NCBI GenBank assembly: GCA_016196065.1
Contig: JACPYL010000010.1
Location: 496,001-560,000, forward strand
Reading direction: 5' to 3'
Source: Acidobacteriota bacterium
GTDB taxonomy: Bacteria > Acidobacteriota > Terriglobia > Terriglobales > Acidobacteriaceae
DNA: 64,000 nt
In this document: positions 16,911 through 25,405 of the stretch, piece by piece
How the letters are laid out: each line of letters begins with the position of its first letter
Position numbering within the stretch: the first letter of the stretch is position 1
Position numbers and translations under genes: made by a program
Notes under the pieces: generated by a model
Database searches by the model: none
The model's input: only the letters and a program-made list of their open reading frames with translations
What the model was told of the DNA's origin: nothing

Positions 16911-17966
16911 TTGCGCTTATCCCACCTTGCGATAGTGCCTGTTCTCTTTGTCGCCTCACAATTGCTGGCTCAGCATCAACCGGGCAACGGAAGTTCGAGT
17001 TCCAGCGGTTCCAGCGCGGGATCGAGTTCGACCAGCAGCTCCAGTAGTCCCTCCCCAAGTTACTCCGGAAGTTCGGGGAGTTCCAGTTCTTCGCACAGTA
17101 GTTCGGACCATAGTGCCAGCTCATCCTCCAGTTCCTCTTCGTCATCTGGCTCTTCCAGTAGTCGCGGCTCCGACAGCTCCTCTTCGTCCAGTTCTCGTGG
17201 ATCGACCAGTCGCAGCACGAATGATGGAGGCGGGACGTCGCACTCTCGAGGCGACAACTCTGGTCCCGACATCTCTCGAACTGGACGTGAACGTGGTGGT
17301 CGTGATAACCACACGACGTCAGAATCGGGGCATTCGCCTTCGTCAACCCGCTCCGATACCATGTCGCGGCCCGAGCGGAAGGTGTCCGACAATAAACCTG
17401 CCATCGACAAGAAGGGCACAACGGACCGTGTCAGGATCGAAGGTCAGGCCGACACCAAGCGCGAGAAAAAGGGCCTTTTTTCCTTCTTGAGACATCATGG
17501 GAAGGAGAAGCCAGTAGATCCCAAACTCCGTGCGACTGAGAAGTACACGCCTCCCAAACGATGCAAGGTCGGTGAGACCTGTCCCGTGTGTGGTGTGGGC
17601 CAACACTCCGTCAACGGTAAATGTGTCCCGGATCCGGTTGCGGCTAACGCGTGCCCACCGGGTGAGCCTTATGGTAGCGGCAGATGCTCGCCCTACCCGG
17701 CATCTTCGCTTTGTCCGAGGGGAGCGATTTGGGATGGCATACGGTGCGTGGCCCATAGTGACTCTTGCGACAGTGCTGCGCTCGTTGCCCAGGAATTGCG
17801 TGCAATTCAGTCGCAGATGCGAATGGCTTGTTCCCCCGATCCGTCGACTCTGCAGTGCAGGGACCTTCAACAAAAGCATGAGAGCGCTTTATCACGTTAC
17901 CGAATGTACTTGAATGCAGCCCCACCAAGCTGCCGGGGTACGCTGCCCGATCCTGCATCTCTGTAG
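16911..17966 (+). CDS. Secreted Ser-rich low-complexity protein with Cys-rich C-terminal domain
   Basis: The start is TTG 16911, supported by a strong GGAGGTG five bases upstream. A signal peptide (MRLSHLAIVPVLFVASQLLA) is followed by about 75 residues that are mostly serine and glycine, a basic/polar linker to about 200, and a C-terminal region with paired cysteines (CKVGETCPVCGVG, SVNGKCVPDP, CPPGEPYGSGRC, CPRGAIWDGIRC). Those cysteines would form disulphides outside the cytoplasm. The Ser run is coded by mixed AGT/AGC/TCC/TCG codons, so it is selected at protein level rather than a simple DNA repeat. Function is not recognised; a cell-surface or extracellular-matrix protein is the best guess. 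Confidence 0.7.
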   Translation: MRLSHLAIVPVLFVASQLLAQHQPGNGSSSSSGSSAGSSSTSSSSSPSPSYSGSSGSSSSSHSSSDHSASSSSSSSSSSGSSSSRGSDSSSSSSSRGSTSRSTNDGGGTSHSRGDNSGPDISRTGRERGGRDNHTTSESGHSPSSTRSDTMSRPERKVSDNKPAIDKKGTTDRVRIEGQADTKREKKGLFSFLRHHGKEKPVDPKLRATEKYTPPKRCKVGETCPVCGVGQHSVNGKCVPDPVAANACPPGEPYGSGRCSPYPASSLCPRGAIWDGIRCVAHSDSCDSAALVAQELRAIQSQMRMACSPDPSTLQCRDLQQKHESALSRYRMYLNAAPPSCRGTLPDPASL

Positions 17967-18021
17967 AACGATAAACTCGTGAGAAGTGACACGAAATTGT
18001 ATGGACGGGAGCGTAGTCCGA

Positions 18022-18690
18022 TCATTCGAACTCGACTTCCTCAAACCCCATACTGCGTATCAAACTCATCATCGTAGCCCGCGCGTTCTCCTGCGCCTTC
18101 TGCAGAATGCCATCCGCCAGTGCTGACCTCCGCAGTTCGCGCTCGGCGTCGTCGCGCACTTGCGACTCCAGGTTCGGATCGGTAGGCACGAGCAGCCCAG
18201 TTTGGCGCGAGTAAACACGAGTCTTCGAACTATCCAGACGAGTCACCAGTACCTGCGCCTGCGGAATTTTCATGCGAACTTTCTTGCCGTTCACCGTAAC
18301 ATCACTGGCCTTGAGCATCTGAAAATCGATGCCTGCGATCACTTCCCCGTGGACCATGAGCAGCAATCGATCTCCCGCAAGAAAATCGGGCAGGATCGCA
18401 CTCCCTTTTTCCCCGGTGACGATCTTGTCCATGGTATAAACCACGGTTTCGAGCCTCTGCAGTTTCTGAATACGGTCGACTACCGTAGGCTGACTCATGT
18501 CGGTGTGCGTGGTTCTTTGCAGCCATGATCCGACCGTGCCAGCGAGCCCTTGCGAAGCGCGTACGATCAAGAACAGGCCCAGAATGGCCACCAGTGCCCC
18601 GGCAAGAAACGACAGCGCCATAACCGTAAAAGACCGTGGCCTCCGTGCTGCTTCCGGCGAATGCACACCTTGCGGACGCTCGATCGCCAT
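18022..18690 (-). CDS. DUF4230 domain protein with one membrane anchor
   Basis: A 222-residue protein with a single N-terminal transmembrane helix (VMALSFLAGALVAILGLFLIV) and a DUF4230 domain outside it, recognisable by QRLETVVYTMDKIVTG, LLMVHGEVIAGIDFQMLKA and a C-terminal helix with DDAERELRRSALADGILQ. DUF4230 has no established biochemical role. ATG 18690 follows GAGGAAA on the minus strand, so it is preferred to the longer open frame from 18747. It is divergent from the acyl-CoA dehydrogenase gene and probably monocistronic. Confidence 0.82.
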   Translation of the reverse strand: MAIERPQGVHSPEAARRPRSFTVMALSFLAGALVAILGLFLIVRASQGLAGTVGSWLQRTTHTDMSQPTVVDRIQKLQRLETVVYTMDKIVTGEKGSAILPDFLAGDRLLLMVHGEVIAGIDFQMLKASDVTVNGKKVRMKIPQAQVLVTRLDSSKTRVYSRQTGLLVPTDPNLESQVRDDAERELRRSALADGILQKAQENARATMMSLIRSMGFEEVEFE

Positions 18691-18804
18691 AACGGTTTCC
18701 TCAGCTAGAAATTTGTATCCCCACCTTATACACTTTTTAGTGTCCACGTAAGCAAGACGCGCGGCGATGTTCTTCGCCGCCCGCCCATCTCAGGAGGGCA
18801 ATTC

Positions 18805-20601
18805 ATGGCTACTACTGCGATTCTTAAAACTAAGATCCTCGGGGGCAGCTTTCTGCTGGAAGAGCGGCAGACTGCCGACGTTTTTACTCCAGAAGACTTT
18901 ACCGAACAGCACCAGTTGATCGGACAGACAGCAGAAGAGTTCGCCATTAACGAGATTCTTCCGCAAGCTGACAAAATTGAACACAAAGACTTTGCAATCT
19001 CGCGTGATCTGCTGAAAAAAGCCGGGGACCTCGGTCTCAGCGCGGTTGAAATTCCTGAGGCCTACGGCGGCCTGGAGATGGATAAAGTCACGGCCGCGAT
19101 CATCGCCGACAACATCGCCAAATATGCCGGATTCGCCACCACCTGGGGTGCGCACAGCGGGATCGGCCTCTTGCCGATCGTCTACTTCGGGACCGAAGAA
19201 CAAAAGAAGAAATACCTTCCCAAACTTGCAGCGGGCGAGATGGTCGGCGCGTACGCGCTTTCCGAATCCTCGTCCGGATCGGACGCTCTCAACTGCCGCA
19301 CTCGAGCCCAACTTTCGCCTGACGGCAAGCACTACATCCTGAATGGCGAAAAAATGTGGATCACCAACGCTGGCTTCGCCGATCTCTTCACCGTGTTCGC
19401 TAAGATCGATGGCGAAAAATTCTCGGCGTTCCTGATCGAGCGCAATTTCCCGGGCTTCTCGGTGGGCGCGGAAGAGCACAAAATGGGCATTCGCGGATCG
19501 TCCACTTGTCCGCTCATCCTGAACGATTGCAAGGTTCCGGTTGAAAACTTACTGGGCGAAGCGGGCAAAGGCGCCACCATCGCCTTCAACATTCTGAACG
19601 TGGGACGCTTCAAGTTAGGTGCCATGTCGGTGGGTGGCGCGCGGGTCTCGCTCGAACAGGCCGTGGCGTACGCGAAACAGCGCAAGGCATTCGGAAAAGT
19701 GATTGCTGATTTTGGGCTGGTGCGCGAAAAGATTGCCAACATGGCAACGCTGATTTACGTCGGCGAGTCGCTCGTATTCCGCACCGTCGGCATGATGGAT
19801 GACCTTCTCGCAGGCGTCGACAAGGCCAGCCCCGACGTCGCTAAGGAAACCCGCAAAGCCATCGAAGAATACGCCGTCGAATGTTCGATCCTCAAGGTAT
19901 GGGGATCGGAGATGATCGACTACGTAGTGGACGAGACTATGCAGATCTACGGTGGCTATGGATTCGTCGAAGAATATCCGGCGGAGCGGACCTATCGTGA
20001 TGCCCGCATCAACCGCATCTTCGAAGGCACCAACGAGATCAACCGCCTGATCATTACTGGATTTCTACTCAAGCGCGCGATGACTGGCCAGTTGCCGCTC
20101 ATGCCCGCGATCAAGAAACTAATGGACGAAGTTCTCAGCGGTCCCTCCGCTGGCGAAGACATCGAAGGCCCTCTTGCGGAAGAACGGAAACAAGTGGCGA
20201 ACGCCAAGAAACTCGGCCTGTTTGTCGCCGGTGCAGCAACTCAGAAGTATATGCAGGCCATTCAGGATCAGCAGGAAGTAATGGGCGCGATTGCGGATAT
20301 GACCATCGAAATCTATGCGATGGAATCCGCCGTACTTCGTACCCAGAAACTGATCGAACAAAAAGGCGAAGCGGCAGCCGCGCTTCCGCTTGCAATGACG
20401 CGCGTTTATATCACGCAGGCATTGGAGAAAATCGAAGCCGCCGCGAAAAAAGTTATCGCCGACGTGGCGGACGGCGATATGTTGCGAACGCAACTAGCAA
20501 TCCTGCGAAGACTCGCCAAACACGAACCGTTTAATACCATTGGTCTGCGTCAGCAGATCGCACAGAAAACCATCGAGGCAGGGAAATACCGGTTGAACTA
20601 A
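18805..20601 (+). CDS. Acyl-CoA dehydrogenase, long (VLCAD-like) form
   Basis: A flavoenzyme that oxidises acyl-CoA to trans-2-enoyl-CoA. At 598 residues it is longer than the 380-residue housekeeping type; the extra C-terminal helical domain (about 430-598) matches the very-long-chain/FadE-like group. Visible motifs are the FAD/substrate region AYALSESSSGSDAL, the signature GEKMWITNAGFAD, and near residue 400 YGGYGFVEEYPAERTYRDAR followed by IFEGTNEINR. The gene stands alone between divergent DUF4230 and the alpha-galactosidase gene. An AGGAGG ribosome-binding site lies about nine bases before the ATG. An electron-transfer flavoprotein must be encoded elsewhere. Confidence 0.92.
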   Translation: MATTAILKTKILGGSFLLEERQTADVFTPEDFTEQHQLIGQTAEEFAINEILPQADKIEHKDFAISRDLLKKAGDLGLSAVEIPEAYGGLEMDKVTAAIIADNIAKYAGFATTWGAHSGIGLLPIVYFGTEEQKKKYLPKLAAGEMVGAYALSESSSGSDALNCRTRAQLSPDGKHYILNGEKMWITNAGFADLFTVFAKIDGEKFSAFLIERNFPGFSVGAEEHKMGIRGSSTCPLILNDCKVPVENLLGEAGKGATIAFNILNVGRFKLGAMSVGGARVSLEQAVAYAKQRKAFGKVIADFGLVREKIANMATLIYVGESLVFRTVGMMDDLLAGVDKASPDVAKETRKAIEEYAVECSILKVWGSEMIDYVVDETMQIYGGYGFVEEYPAERTYRDARINRIFEGTNEINRLIITGFLLKRAMTGQLPLMPAIKKLMDEVLSGPSAGEDIEGPLAEERKQVANAKKLGLFVAGAATQKYMQAIQDQQEVMGAIADMTIEIYAMESAVLRTQKLIEQKGEAAAALPLAMTRVYITQALEKIEAAAKKVIADVADGDMLRTQLAILRRLAKHEPFNTIGLRQQIAQKTIEAGKYRLN

Positions 20602-20790
20602 TCCTTATTGAGATTGAGCCCACCGATTCGAAGGCTCGTGGAGCGGGTCAGCCGGGGCGCAGTCGTGTGCGATCGGCTGCCTCGCGAATTTTCAGGACTT
20701 GCCGCTCTACGTGTCGCCCGATGATCCGAAACCGTTTTGCGCCCTCGGCTCCCTCTGGTACAAATAGCAGCGCGACCTTCCGGAGAAAAT

Positions 20791-21993
20791 ATGTCGAAAC
20801 GAAATATCCTGATTGTGTTAACGCTCCTCATCGGTATCTGTGCAGTTTCCGCGATTGGCCAGGAATCTGTTTCCTCCAAACTCGCGCTCACCCCGCCCAT
20901 GGGATGGAACAGCTGGAATAAATTTCAATGTAACGTCAGCGATGAAATGATCCGCCAGATGGCCGATGCGATGGTGAAATCCGGCATGAAGGATGCCGGC
21001 TATCAATATGTGGTCATCGACGATTGCTGGCAAGTACGTCGCGATGCGTCGGGAAACATTGTTGCCGACCCGCAGCACTTTCCCGCAGGGATCAAGGCTC
21101 TAGCCGACTACGTGCATTCACTCGGCTTGAAGTTCGGAATCTATTCCGATGCCGGGTCCGAGACCTGCGCCGGACGGCCCGGCGGCCTGGGCCACGAATA
21201 TCAGGATGCTCTGCAGTATGCCGCCTGGGGGGTCGATTATCTGAAATACGACTGGTGCAAAACCACCACGCAGGATGCCAAGGCTTCGTATGCCAACATC
21301 CGCGCCGCGCTCGACACCGCTGGTCGCCCCATCGTGTTAAGTATCTGCGAATGGGGTAAAGCCAAGCCATGGTTGTGGGGCGCAGAAGTCGGCGGCAATC
21401 TGTGGCGCACAACCGGTGACATTCAGGACCGCTGGTCAGGAAAAATAGAATGGACGCCCGGCGATTGCTGCAGCTTCGGCGTGGTCGACATCATCGACGC
21501 CGAGGCGGACATCTACTCCTATGCCGGTCCCGGCCACTGGAACGATCCCGACATGCTGGAAGTCGGCAATGGGGGCATGACTGACACCGAGTATCGTTCG
21601 CACTTCAGCTTTTGGTCGCTGCTTGCCGCTCCGCTGATCGCGGGAAACGATTTGAGAAGCATGCGTCCCGAAATCCACGACATTCTGACAAACAAGGAAG
21701 TGATCGCCATCAACCAGGACGCGCTAGGCCGTCAAGGAAGGCGCGTGTGGAAGAAGGGCGACAGCGAAGTGTGGGCGAAACAACTCCAGGATGGCAGCCG
21801 CGCCGTGATTCTCTTTAACCGCGGATCCGCACCGCAGGAAATTGCCGCCACATGGGAACAGATCGGCTATCCGGGGCATTTGAGTGCAACGGTTCACGAT
21901 CTGTGGCTGCATCAGGACGTCGGTAAAGCAACCGGGAAGTTCGCAGCCACCGTTCCCTCGCACGGCGTAATCATGGTCACGATCAAGCCGTAA
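20791..21993 (+). CDS. Alpha-galactosidase, glycoside hydrolase family 27
   Basis: Hydrolyses terminal alpha-1,6-galactosides of raffinose-type sugars or galactomannans. A signal peptide (ILIVLTLLIGICAVSAIG) exports it. The GH27 signature starts at LTPPMGWNSWNKF; YQYVVIDDCWQ, the nucleophile region DYLKYDWCK and the acid/base region GHWNDPDMLEVG are all present, followed by a C-terminal beta domain. The start is ATG 20791 with GGAG seven bases upstream; the open frame to 20737 is discarded. At about 400 residues it is the normal size for a GH27 core without a carbohydrate-binding module. No sugar transporter is adjacent, so released galactose must be taken up by other systems. Confidence 0.93.
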   Translation: MSKRNILIVLTLLIGICAVSAIGQESVSSKLALTPPMGWNSWNKFQCNVSDEMIRQMADAMVKSGMKDAGYQYVVIDDCWQVRRDASGNIVADPQHFPAGIKALADYVHSLGLKFGIYSDAGSETCAGRPGGLGHEYQDALQYAAWGVDYLKYDWCKTTTQDAKASYANIRAALDTAGRPIVLSICEWGKAKPWLWGAEVGGNLWRTTGDIQDRWSGKIEWTPGDCCSFGVVDIIDAEADIYSYAGPGHWNDPDMLEVGNGGMTDTEYRSHFSFWSLLAAPLIAGNDLRSMRPEIHDILTNKEVIAINQDALGRQGRRVWKKGDSEVWAKQLQDGSRAVILFNRGSAPQEIAATWEQIGYPGHLSATVHDLWLHQDVGKATGKFAATVPSHGVIMVTIKP

Positions 21994-22008
21994 GAAAATA
22001 GCGTCCGT

Positions 22009-22034
22009 AGAGACGAGGCTTGCCTCGTCTCTTT
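22009..22034. terminator. Bidirectional stem-loop after alpha-galactosidase
   Basis: AGAGACGAGG and CCTCGTCTCT form a perfect 10-bp stem around CTTG, followed by a short T-run (TTT). It sits between the convergent alpha-galactosidase gene and a small minus-strand gene. The weak T-run and exact symmetry also fit a dispersed extragenic palindrome. Confidence 0.6.
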
Positions 22035-22069
22035 CCACAATCGCGCCGCTCCGGGCTTGTTGAGGATTC

Positions 22070-22213
22070 TTAGAACCAATCGCTACGGTATGCCACCCAC
22101 CAGGCAACGTAGAAGATAGGAATTGTCGCGGCCAGGGCCCACCAGAGCGGTAACAGGAAGTCCGCGGCCAAACCCAGCACTGCCGCGACCATCCTGAAGA
22201 TCTTGCGCTCCAT
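22070..22213 (-). CDS. Small membrane protein, 47 residues
   Basis: A short open frame of 48 codons that starts with ATG and ends in TAA. The product is strongly hydrophobic: a basic start (MERKIFRM), then VAAVLGLAADFLLPLWWALA, then IPIFYVAWWVAYRSDWF. This pattern gives one long or two short membrane-spanning helices with aromatic-rich ends. Such composition is unlikely in a random frame. It lies between the convergent alpha-galactosidase and the upstream peptidase gene. No family is recognised. The frame seems real from its composition, but expression is not shown; no clear ribosome-binding site was found. Confidence 0.5.
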   Translation of the reverse strand: MERKIFRMVAAVLGLAADFLLPLWWALAATIPIFYVAWWVAYRSDWF

Positions 22214-22275
22214 ACCACGGATTGTAGTCTCTGGATTCCAGCGCAGCAGATTACGGGAGGACTAGTCCGCGAAGA

Positions 22276-24273
22276 CTAGGGTGCATACATGGTCGCCGCA
22301 ATCTTACGGCTGCCGATCGTTCCTGTAATTGTCGCTTGGGCTTGTGGGACGCGGCTGTTCCACGTAATCACCAATTCGCCCGCATCGGTTCCCGTGCCGC
22401 CCACGGTGATGTGAGCTATGGAGCCTCCGGGGTAGTCGTAATCCCATTTCATCTCGCCTGAGACATCAACGTCCTGAACCCATTTCATCTTGTCCAATTG
22501 AAAGTGTGTGAGGTTGCTTGGGGAATGATAGGTGAACCTCCCCCCATTGAGACCGGCGCCTTTGCCGGTGTAGTTGACCCACCACCGCGCCAACACATCG
22601 CCCAGCGTATATGCGGCCGCCGCGGCCACCCGCAAGTCGGCATCCGTGCCTTGGTTCCCCTCGGACGGAATTGCCGCCTCTACCTGCGCTGCCGTCGCAA
22701 CGAATTTTGGAACGAGATGCACTTCGGCAATGTGGTCGGTACACGATGTATCGCCTGGATCAAGATCGCGCACAAAGCGCTGCGCAATCCCGGAGGCGCA
22801 GTTGTCCTCGTCCCCAACGGCCGTGACATGAAAACTATTGGGCACGATGATCTGGCGCCCATTCTCAAACAGCTCTGCGGAGTGCTTAGCTTCTCGAGCT
22901 GGCGTCAGCGAGTCGAGGTCGCCGGAAAGAACAAGCACTGGAGCCTTGGTGAATTGCGCGTGCGGAGGCACGGGATGTCCGGGAGGGTACGCAGTCACGA
23001 TCGGAGCCGGCCACACCAGGCACAAATCGAGCACGCTGGTGTCGAGCGTGACCTTGGCAAATTCGTCAATCGTGAACGGCTCATACAGATTGGGGTGCTT
23101 CTGCTTCTCTTCGGCGACGACTTGATCGCGCTGCACCTTGCGCTGCGATACCGGCAAATTCATGTCATATATCTGTGGATAGTCCGAACAACTCACCGAA
23201 ATGAAAAGCCCCTGGCTGTAGGCAGCCGGAGTCGATCCGCCACCCTGGCTGACGATTCGGTTCTCCGCCAGCAAACGTAGAAGCGGAGCCGAGTTACCAT
23301 CGTCCAAGTAAGCTCGGGCCGCCGCATCCAGTTCGCGGTACACAACAGAGACGGTCGCGTTTGAAACCGTCAAGTAGTCCAGAGTACTGGCGTTCGCCAC
23401 TGTCTTTCTCAGCACACCTTCTCCGTCATGCGCGTAGCCCGTGAAGGGATGAGCACGCAACGCGACCGCCAGTTGTTCGATCCGTTGCATGGAAGTGCCG
23501 GGCAGCTTGCTGCACGTCGGCGAGCGTTTGCACGCGGCATTGAAGGCGAAGTGTGCGGTCGTGGCAATTTCGGGATACCAAGGCGACTGTCCCACCGGCG
23601 GATAGGCGCTGTCGAGAATTACCGATCGCAGCCGTTCCGGATGCCGTCCCGCAAACGTCTGGCTGAAGAACGTTCCGTAAGAGTCCCCGTAAAGATTGAT
23701 GATCGAAATATCGAGCGCATCAAGTACCGCGGCCAGATCGTCTGCCGCCAGACCGCTTCCATACAGATACGCAGTGTCGCCTAACAGCGCCCCGCACGAT
23801 CGAATCCCGGCAAATTGCGGATTCGGCTCGCGTTGTGCCAGTGGACAATCCAGCGCCTGCGACTTGCCCGTCCCACGATTATCGACCAGCAAGATATCGC
23901 GACGATCATGGAGCGGCGCGAAGAGATCCAGGTAGCCCGCCCGCGATCCAGTCGAGCCATACCCCGGACCGCCTTCCTCCGCCACGATTGGTTCCAGCGG
24001 TGATTGTGAAGGGTCGGTGTGCGGATAGAACTCGAATCCGATCCTGATCGTCCCCACTACGGTTCCGCTGGGATCGAGATCCCTCTTGATGGTTCCGCAA
24101 TACGCCTGAGCGTCGCGGCATGGGCGCAGAGTCAGCGACCCGACCCGCAAGTCCGCGGCGAGACGGGTGGCAACACGAGAAGTTGCGGGCTTCTTACGTG
24201 GGACCGGCTTCGACGCAAGGCAGGTAGCGCACAACAGAATCAGAACTGCGGCAGGCAACAGGATGCGCGGCAT
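22276..24273 (-). CDS. Secreted alpha/beta hydrolase, tripeptidyl aminopeptidase (TAP)-like
   Basis: A 665-residue exported hydrolase of the SlpD/TAP type. The signal peptide (MPRILLPAAVLILLCATCLA) is followed by an alpha/beta-hydrolase domain with the oxyanion region EEGGPGYGSTGS, DNRGTGKSQ and the nucleophile elbow GDSYGTFFSQ. In the C-terminal part, VLVLSGDLDSLTPAREAK holds the likely acidic triad member and NSFHVTAVGD the histidine, as in TAP C-terminal domains. A further 150-residue beta-rich tail follows. It probably removes short peptides from N-termini outside the cytoplasm. ATG 24273, with AGGAAGG upstream, defines the start. Confidence 0.85.
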   Translation of the reverse strand: MPRILLPAAVLILLCATCLASKPVPRKKPATSRVATRLAADLRVGSLTLRPCRDAQAYCGTIKRDLDPSGTVVGTIRIGFEFYPHTDPSQSPLEPIVAEEGGPGYGSTGSRAGYLDLFAPLHDRRDILLVDNRGTGKSQALDCPLAQREPNPQFAGIRSCGALLGDTAYLYGSGLAADDLAAVLDALDISIINLYGDSYGTFFSQTFAGRHPERLRSVILDSAYPPVGQSPWYPEIATTAHFAFNAACKRSPTCSKLPGTSMQRIEQLAVALRAHPFTGYAHDGEGVLRKTVANASTLDYLTVSNATVSVVYRELDAAARAYLDDGNSAPLLRLLAENRIVSQGGGSTPAAYSQGLFISVSCSDYPQIYDMNLPVSQRKVQRDQVVAEEKQKHPNLYEPFTIDEFAKVTLDTSVLDLCLVWPAPIVTAYPPGHPVPPHAQFTKAPVLVLSGDLDSLTPAREAKHSAELFENGRQIIVPNSFHVTAVGDEDNCASGIAQRFVRDLDPGDTSCTDHIAEVHLVPKFVATAAQVEAAIPSEGNQGTDADLRVAAAAAYTLGDVLARWWVNYTGKGAGLNGGRFTYHSPSNLTHFQLDKMKWVQDVDVSGEMKWDYDYPGGSIAHITVGGTGTDAGELVITWNSRVPQAQATITGTIGSRKIAATMYAP

Positions 24274-24354
24274 CAAAAACCTTCCTGGGATCGGAGTCCA
24301 GCTCCGGGCGGGGCACTTAGCATACCTCAGTTCTAAAAAGGAATACAGCCCGAA

Positions 24355-24609
24355 TCAGGCTTTGGGCGCGAGTTCTGCCATTACGCTCTGGATCAGCTCT
24401 TTTGCATCTGTCAGGCCCTTCATGACCAGTTGGATATCCATGACAGGCTTGCCCGGCCAACGCTGGCTCTGGCAATAGACGCCGTGCTGCCCGATCAACG
24501 CCATCGCGTCGGTGACCAGGTCCATCGTAACGGCCAATCTTCCGCGCGGGATACCCATACGGGTCTCGAAGTGTTCCAACTCTTCCTGCTTCTCGTCGAA
24601 AACAGTCAT
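24355..24609 (-). CDS. Hypothetical cytoplasmic protein, 84 residues
   Basis: A small mostly helical protein starting MTVFDEKQEELEHFETRMG and ending ELIQSVMAELAPKA. No family is recognised. Its composition (acidic and hydrophobic heptad-like spacing) looks like a true coding sequence rather than a shadow. Two starts are possible: ATG 24609, or ATG 24639, which would add ten residues coded across a perfect 18-bp palindrome. Neither has a Shine-Dalgarno sequence, so the transcript could be leaderless. It is divergent from the DUF2911 gene, with the palindrome in between. Confidence 0.55.
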   Translation of the reverse strand: MTVFDEKQEELEHFETRMGIPRGRLAVTMDLVTDAMALIGQHGVYCQSQRWPGKPVMDIQLVMKGLTDAKELIQSVMAELAPKA

Positions 24610-24611
24610 CG

Positions 24612-24629
24612 CAAGATTGTACAATCTTG
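24612..24629. promoter_or_regulatory. Perfect 18-bp palindrome, operator-like
   Basis: CAAGATTGTACAATCTTG is an exact inverted repeat with no loop, so it fits a dimeric repressor site better than an RNA hairpin. It lies two bases before the preferred start of the 84-residue gene and about 110 bases before the divergent DUF2911 gene. The regulator is unknown. If translation begins at 24639, the site would be inside the coding region. Confidence 0.55.
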
Positions 24630-24737
24630 TTATCACCATTTTGCGTTAGTGTTTGGCGTAGACGGCGGAATGTCGTCCGAGTTGGCGGTGGTCGCGTTGA
24701 CCGATGCCAGTTACCAAATGCAACCCAGGAGAATGTC

Positions 24738-25274
24738 ATGAAGAAGTTAGCACTTCTCGCTCTTTTGTCGTTCGTCGCTGCAATCTTTGCTCCCGCCTCC
24801 ATGATGGCTGAGGACAAAACCAAGCGGCCGAGTCCACCAGCCAGCGCGTCCTGCACGTTGGCGGACGGCAAAGTCACCATTGATTATTCCAGCCCGCGCG
24901 TTAAGGGCCGCAAGATTTTCGGCGATCTAGTTCCGTACGGAAAGATTTGGCGCACCGGAGCTAATGAAGCGACCACCTTCGTTACGACGACCAACGTGAG
25001 CGTTGGTGGGACTGATGTCCCCGCCGGCAGCTATACGATCTTCACCGTCCCCGAGACCGGCAAATGGACTTTGGTGATCAGCAAGACGACCGGCGAATGG
25101 GGCACCGATTATTCGGGCGAGGCAAACGATTTCGCGCGCGTGCCGATGACGGTTTCGAAAACCTCCGGACCAGTGGAGAATTTCGCCATCGCCTTCGATC
25201 AGGCGGGCAACAAATGCACTCTGCATGCCGACTGGGAAAATACACGAGCCAGTGTGGACATCGTGAAGAAGTAA
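24738..25274 (+). CDS. Secreted DUF2911 protein
   Basis: A 178-residue exported protein. The signal peptide is MKKLALLALLSFVAAIFAP. The mature part is a DUF2911 domain: DGKVTIDYSSPRVKGRKIFG, LVPYGKIWRTGANEATTF, VPAGSYTIFTVP and WTLVISKTTGEWGTDY. The family is common in Bacteroidetes and Acidobacteria and has no known activity. GGAG seven bases before ATG 24738 fixes the start; the longer open frame to 24627 is discarded. It converges with the TMTC-like gene. Confidence 0.88.
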   Translation: MKKLALLALLSFVAAIFAPASMMAEDKTKRPSPPASASCTLADGKVTIDYSSPRVKGRKIFGDLVPYGKIWRTGANEATTFVTTTNVSVGGTDVPAGSYTIFTVPETGKWTLVISKTTGEWGTDYSGEANDFARVPMTVSKTSGPVENFAIAFDQAGNKCTLHADWENTRASVDIVKK

Positions 25275-25300
25275 ACTCGTTTGCTTAGCCGGATCGGCAA

Positions 25301-25396
25301 TCATCAGCCTTAACCACCGCGGGTGCGGCGGGATCATCAGGATGCGAGGTTTCGGCCTTACCTTGGTGAGCCTTAGTGTCCTTAGTGGTTAAGGCT
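25301..25396. repeat. Inverted repeat between convergent genes
   Basis: AGCCTTAACCAC (25301-25312) and GTGGTTAAGGCT (25385-25396) are perfect 12-bp inverted repeats separated by 72 bases. The inner sequence adds repeated CTTAGTG/CCTTAG motifs. It may act as a transcription barrier for both convergent genes or be a dispersed repeat. Confidence 0.55.
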
Positions 25397-25405
25397 TTTG
25401 AATTT

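Noticed and set aside
20598-20900. 100-residue minus-strand frame over the alpha-galactosidase start
   Set aside because: Arg/Ser-rich shadow of the plus-strand gene with no ribosome-binding site.
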